A stretch of 6,906 bases of DNA from Actinomycetota bacterium (GTDB lineage Bacteria > Actinomycetota > Actinomycetes > Actinomycetales > Microbacteriaceae). The notes beneath the pieces are model-generated. The model did not search any database. It saw nothing but the letters and a program-made list of their open reading frames with translations, and was not told where the DNA came from. The DNA lies in the NCBI GenBank assembly GCA_018895315.1, contig JAHIOK010000403.1, forward strand, positions 1 to 6,906. Direction: 5' to 3'. The position numbers and the translations under genes are program-made. Shown here piece after piece: positions 5,741 to 6,906 of this stretch; within the stretch, counting starts at the first letter, position 1; the number at the start of each line of letters is the position of its first letter.

Positions 5741-6727
5741 TCAGGCGCGTGCTTCCGCGATGTCGCGGGCCTTTGTGATGCGGCGTGGGTTGACCGGCTT
5801 GGTGCCGAGCACGACCTTGCCACGGGAATGCAGCTTCTGCAGGTCTGCGTAGGCTTCGGCAACGTCATCGAGCGCGTAATGGCCCGAGATCAGCAGAGTG
5901 AATGCTCGACGTGCCGCCAGAGCGGTGATCTTCTCGAGTTGCTGCGTGCCGTGAGCCACCGATGCCGCGTCCTCGGCGAGCAGCGCCATCTCGACCTCGC
6001 GACGGGCAGCGCTCGAGCGGAACTTGCCGGCGGGCACGCCCAGGTCGGCGGCAAGCGCATGCCCGTCCTGGCCGAAGTTGTCGATGAACGCCGTCACCCC
6101 GGCGGGCGCGGCCGCGCGGATGCGGTCGGCCATCCCATCGCCGTACTGCACGGGGGTGATGCCGAGCTGGCGGAGGTAGTCGAAGTTGCGCCGACCGCAG
6201 GTGCCGACCACGCGCGCCCCTCGATGTTTCGCGATCTGTGCCTCGATGCTGCCCACGCCGCCGGCCGCCGCAGAGATCACCACGGTGTCGTCGCTGCCGA
6301 TCTTGAGGTCGTCGAGCGTGTCGAGAGCGGTGACTCCGGCGAGGTACAGGCCGCCGGCGATTTCCCACGTCACGGTGGGAGGGCGGCGCACAAGACGATC
6401 GATGCCGACGGTCAGGAAGGCGGCCTGGGCGCCGGATCGCACATGCCCGATCACCTCGGAATTCACCGGAAACCCCGCGGTGCCCGCGCCTGCGGCGACG
6501 ACGATACCGGCGAAGTCGCTGCCCGAGCGGCGGGGGAACGGGTCATCCCAGTCCTTCTCGGCACCGGAGCGGACGTAGGCGTCGATATGACTGATGCCTG
6601 CGGTCACGACCTCGACGGTCACCTCACCATCCCCCGGCGGGCGCAGTTCGCCTCGGCGCACGCGGAGCACGGTCGGATCCCCGGGCTGGTCGTACTCGAC
6701 GATGGTCGTGTCGGAGGGCAGTTTCAT
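5741..6727 (-). CDS. NADP-dependent quinone oxidoreductase-type alcohol dehydrogenase (zinc-independent MDR)
   Basis: This 328-residue protein belongs to the medium-chain dehydrogenase/reductase superfamily, quinone oxidoreductase-like branch, which uses NADPH to reduce quinones or activated enones/aldehydes. The N-terminal GroES-like domain (about 1-115) includes TAGISHIDAYVRSG (42-55) and GSDFAGIVVAAG (69-80). The cysteine cluster of the structural zinc site is absent and the catalytic-zinc Cys is replaced, so it is zinc-independent. The Rossmann domain has ISAAAGGVGSIEAQIAK (151-167), the AAxGGVG nucleotide-binding signature of quinone oxidoreductases. VGTCGRRNFDYLRQLGI (174-190) follows, where R179-R180 suggest preference for NADPH. 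The C-terminus is GKVVLGTKP (303-311) plus a short basic tail. Length is normal. ATG 6727 is chosen for its strong GAGGTGG ribosome binding site. The frame is open upstream to 6850, but the extra residues are unlike the family and an earlier in-frame ATG at 6781 has no purine run before it. Monocistronic; its physiological substrate is unknown. Confidence 0.9.
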   Translation of the reverse strand: MKLPSDTTIVEYDQPGDPTVLRVRRGELRPPGDGEVTVEVVTAGISHIDAYVRSGAEKDWDDPFPRRSGSDFAGIVVAAGAGTAGFPVNSEVIGHVRSGAQAAFLTVGIDRLVRRPPTVTWEIAGGLYLAGVTALDTLDDLKIGSDDTVVISAAAGGVGSIEAQIAKHRGARVVGTCGRRNFDYLRQLGITPVQYGDGMADRIRAAAPAGVTAFIDNFGQDGHALAADLGVPAGKFRSSAARREVEMALLAEDAASVAHGTQQLEKITALAARRAFTLLISGHYALDDVAEAYADLQKLHSRGKVVLGTKPVNPRRITKARDIAEARA

Positions 6728-6732
6728 GGCTT

Positions 6733-6740
6733 CCACCTCA
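6733..6740 (-). promoter_or_regulatory. Ribosome binding site setting the quinone oxidoreductase start
   Basis: TGAGGTGG on the minus strand ends five bases before the ATG at 6727. It is the best Shine-Dalgarno near any possible start of this frame and places the N-terminus at MKLPSD, as usual for the family. Confidence 0.75.
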
Positions 6741-6840
6741 GTGCTGCGGCGATGCTCGAACTCGGTCGTCCGCCCCGTCATCCGGAGGTGTCGAGATAGT
6801 GGGTCGGAACCTCTTCGTTGCCAGGACGTCTCTTCTTTCG

Positions 6841-6846
6841 ACGCTA
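6841..6846 (-). promoter_or_regulatory. Candidate -10 box upstream of the quinone oxidoreductase gene
   Basis: TAGCGT on the minus strand fits TAnnnT and sits in the context CTAGCGTCG, sharing TAGCGTCG with the candidate isomerase promoter at 2912. Transcription would start near 6834, giving a leader of about 107 bases with no obvious structure. A short inverted repeat, TCCCG (6860-6864) and CGGGA (6870-6874), overlaps the place where a -35 box would be; at 5 bp per arm it may be chance. No other gene is visible between 6728 and the window end. Confidence 0.3.
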
Positions 6847-6906
6847 GCACCGCCGTGAATCCCGAGGGCCGGGAGCGAAATCCGATCTGGAGAACCGCGA
6901 GGTGCG

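Noticed and set aside
5234..6799. A 521-codon plus-strand open frame spanning the GMC 3' end and the quinone oxidoreductase.
   Set aside because: It overlaps two genes with clear family motifs, and its product shows only Arg/His/Gly-rich composition typical of shadow frames.
6811..6835. CTCTTC repeated at 6811-6816 and 6830-6835, upstream of the quinone oxidoreductase, as a possible direct-repeat operator.
   Set aside because: Only six bases match, the spacing is about 19, and no regulator gene is adjacent; chance is likely enough.

Overview
This is a high-GC actinobacterial chromosomal window. The strongly GC-biased third codon positions, frequent 'GGCATCCG'-like words, candidate leaderless promoters (a TAnnnT -10 box six bases before an ATG) and gene families all suggest a member of Microbacteriaceae, most likely Microbacterium or a close relative. 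That placement is inference from style and gene content; the window holds no rRNA or other marker. I see no mobile element, CRISPR array, tRNA or phage gene.

Layout, left to right. (1) 55-855 (+): a six-helix DUF1206 membrane protein with a probable leaderless promoter directly before it. (2) 856-897: a perfect 17-bp GC-rich stem lies between two convergent genes and probably ends transcription from both sides. (3) 905-2865 (-): a two-gene operon, with a TIM-barrel sugar isomerase/epimerase first and a Gfo/Idh/MocA NAD(P)-dependent oxidoreductase second, joined by a TGATG stop/start overlap. (4) 2866-2964: a compact divergent control region. A 26-bp near-perfect palindrome lies almost exactly midway between a leftward and a rightward -10 box. 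(5) 2965-4232 (+): a TetR-family regulator followed 23 bp later by a pentapeptide-repeat protein. (6) 4335-5733 (+): a GMC-family FAD oxidoreductase whose last ~19 codons are knocked out of frame by a net +1/-2 frameshift. (7) 5741-6727 (-): a zinc-independent quinone-oxidoreductase-type medium-chain dehydrogenase, convergent with the GMC gene and ending 7 bp from its frame-corrected stop.

How the parts may work together. The TetR protein probably binds the palindrome and controls both its own operon and the divergent isomerase/oxidoreductase operon. Those two enzymes form a typical carbohydrate- or polyol-catabolic pair; their substrate cannot be read from sequence. A flavin-dependent sugar or alcohol oxidase-like gene and a quinone reductase lie nearby, so the window is rich in redox functions, but no sequence signal ties them to the TetR circuit.

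No clearly new system is visible. The most rewarding points are the symmetric divergent operator, the shared leaderless promoter signature, and the frameshifted GMC gene.
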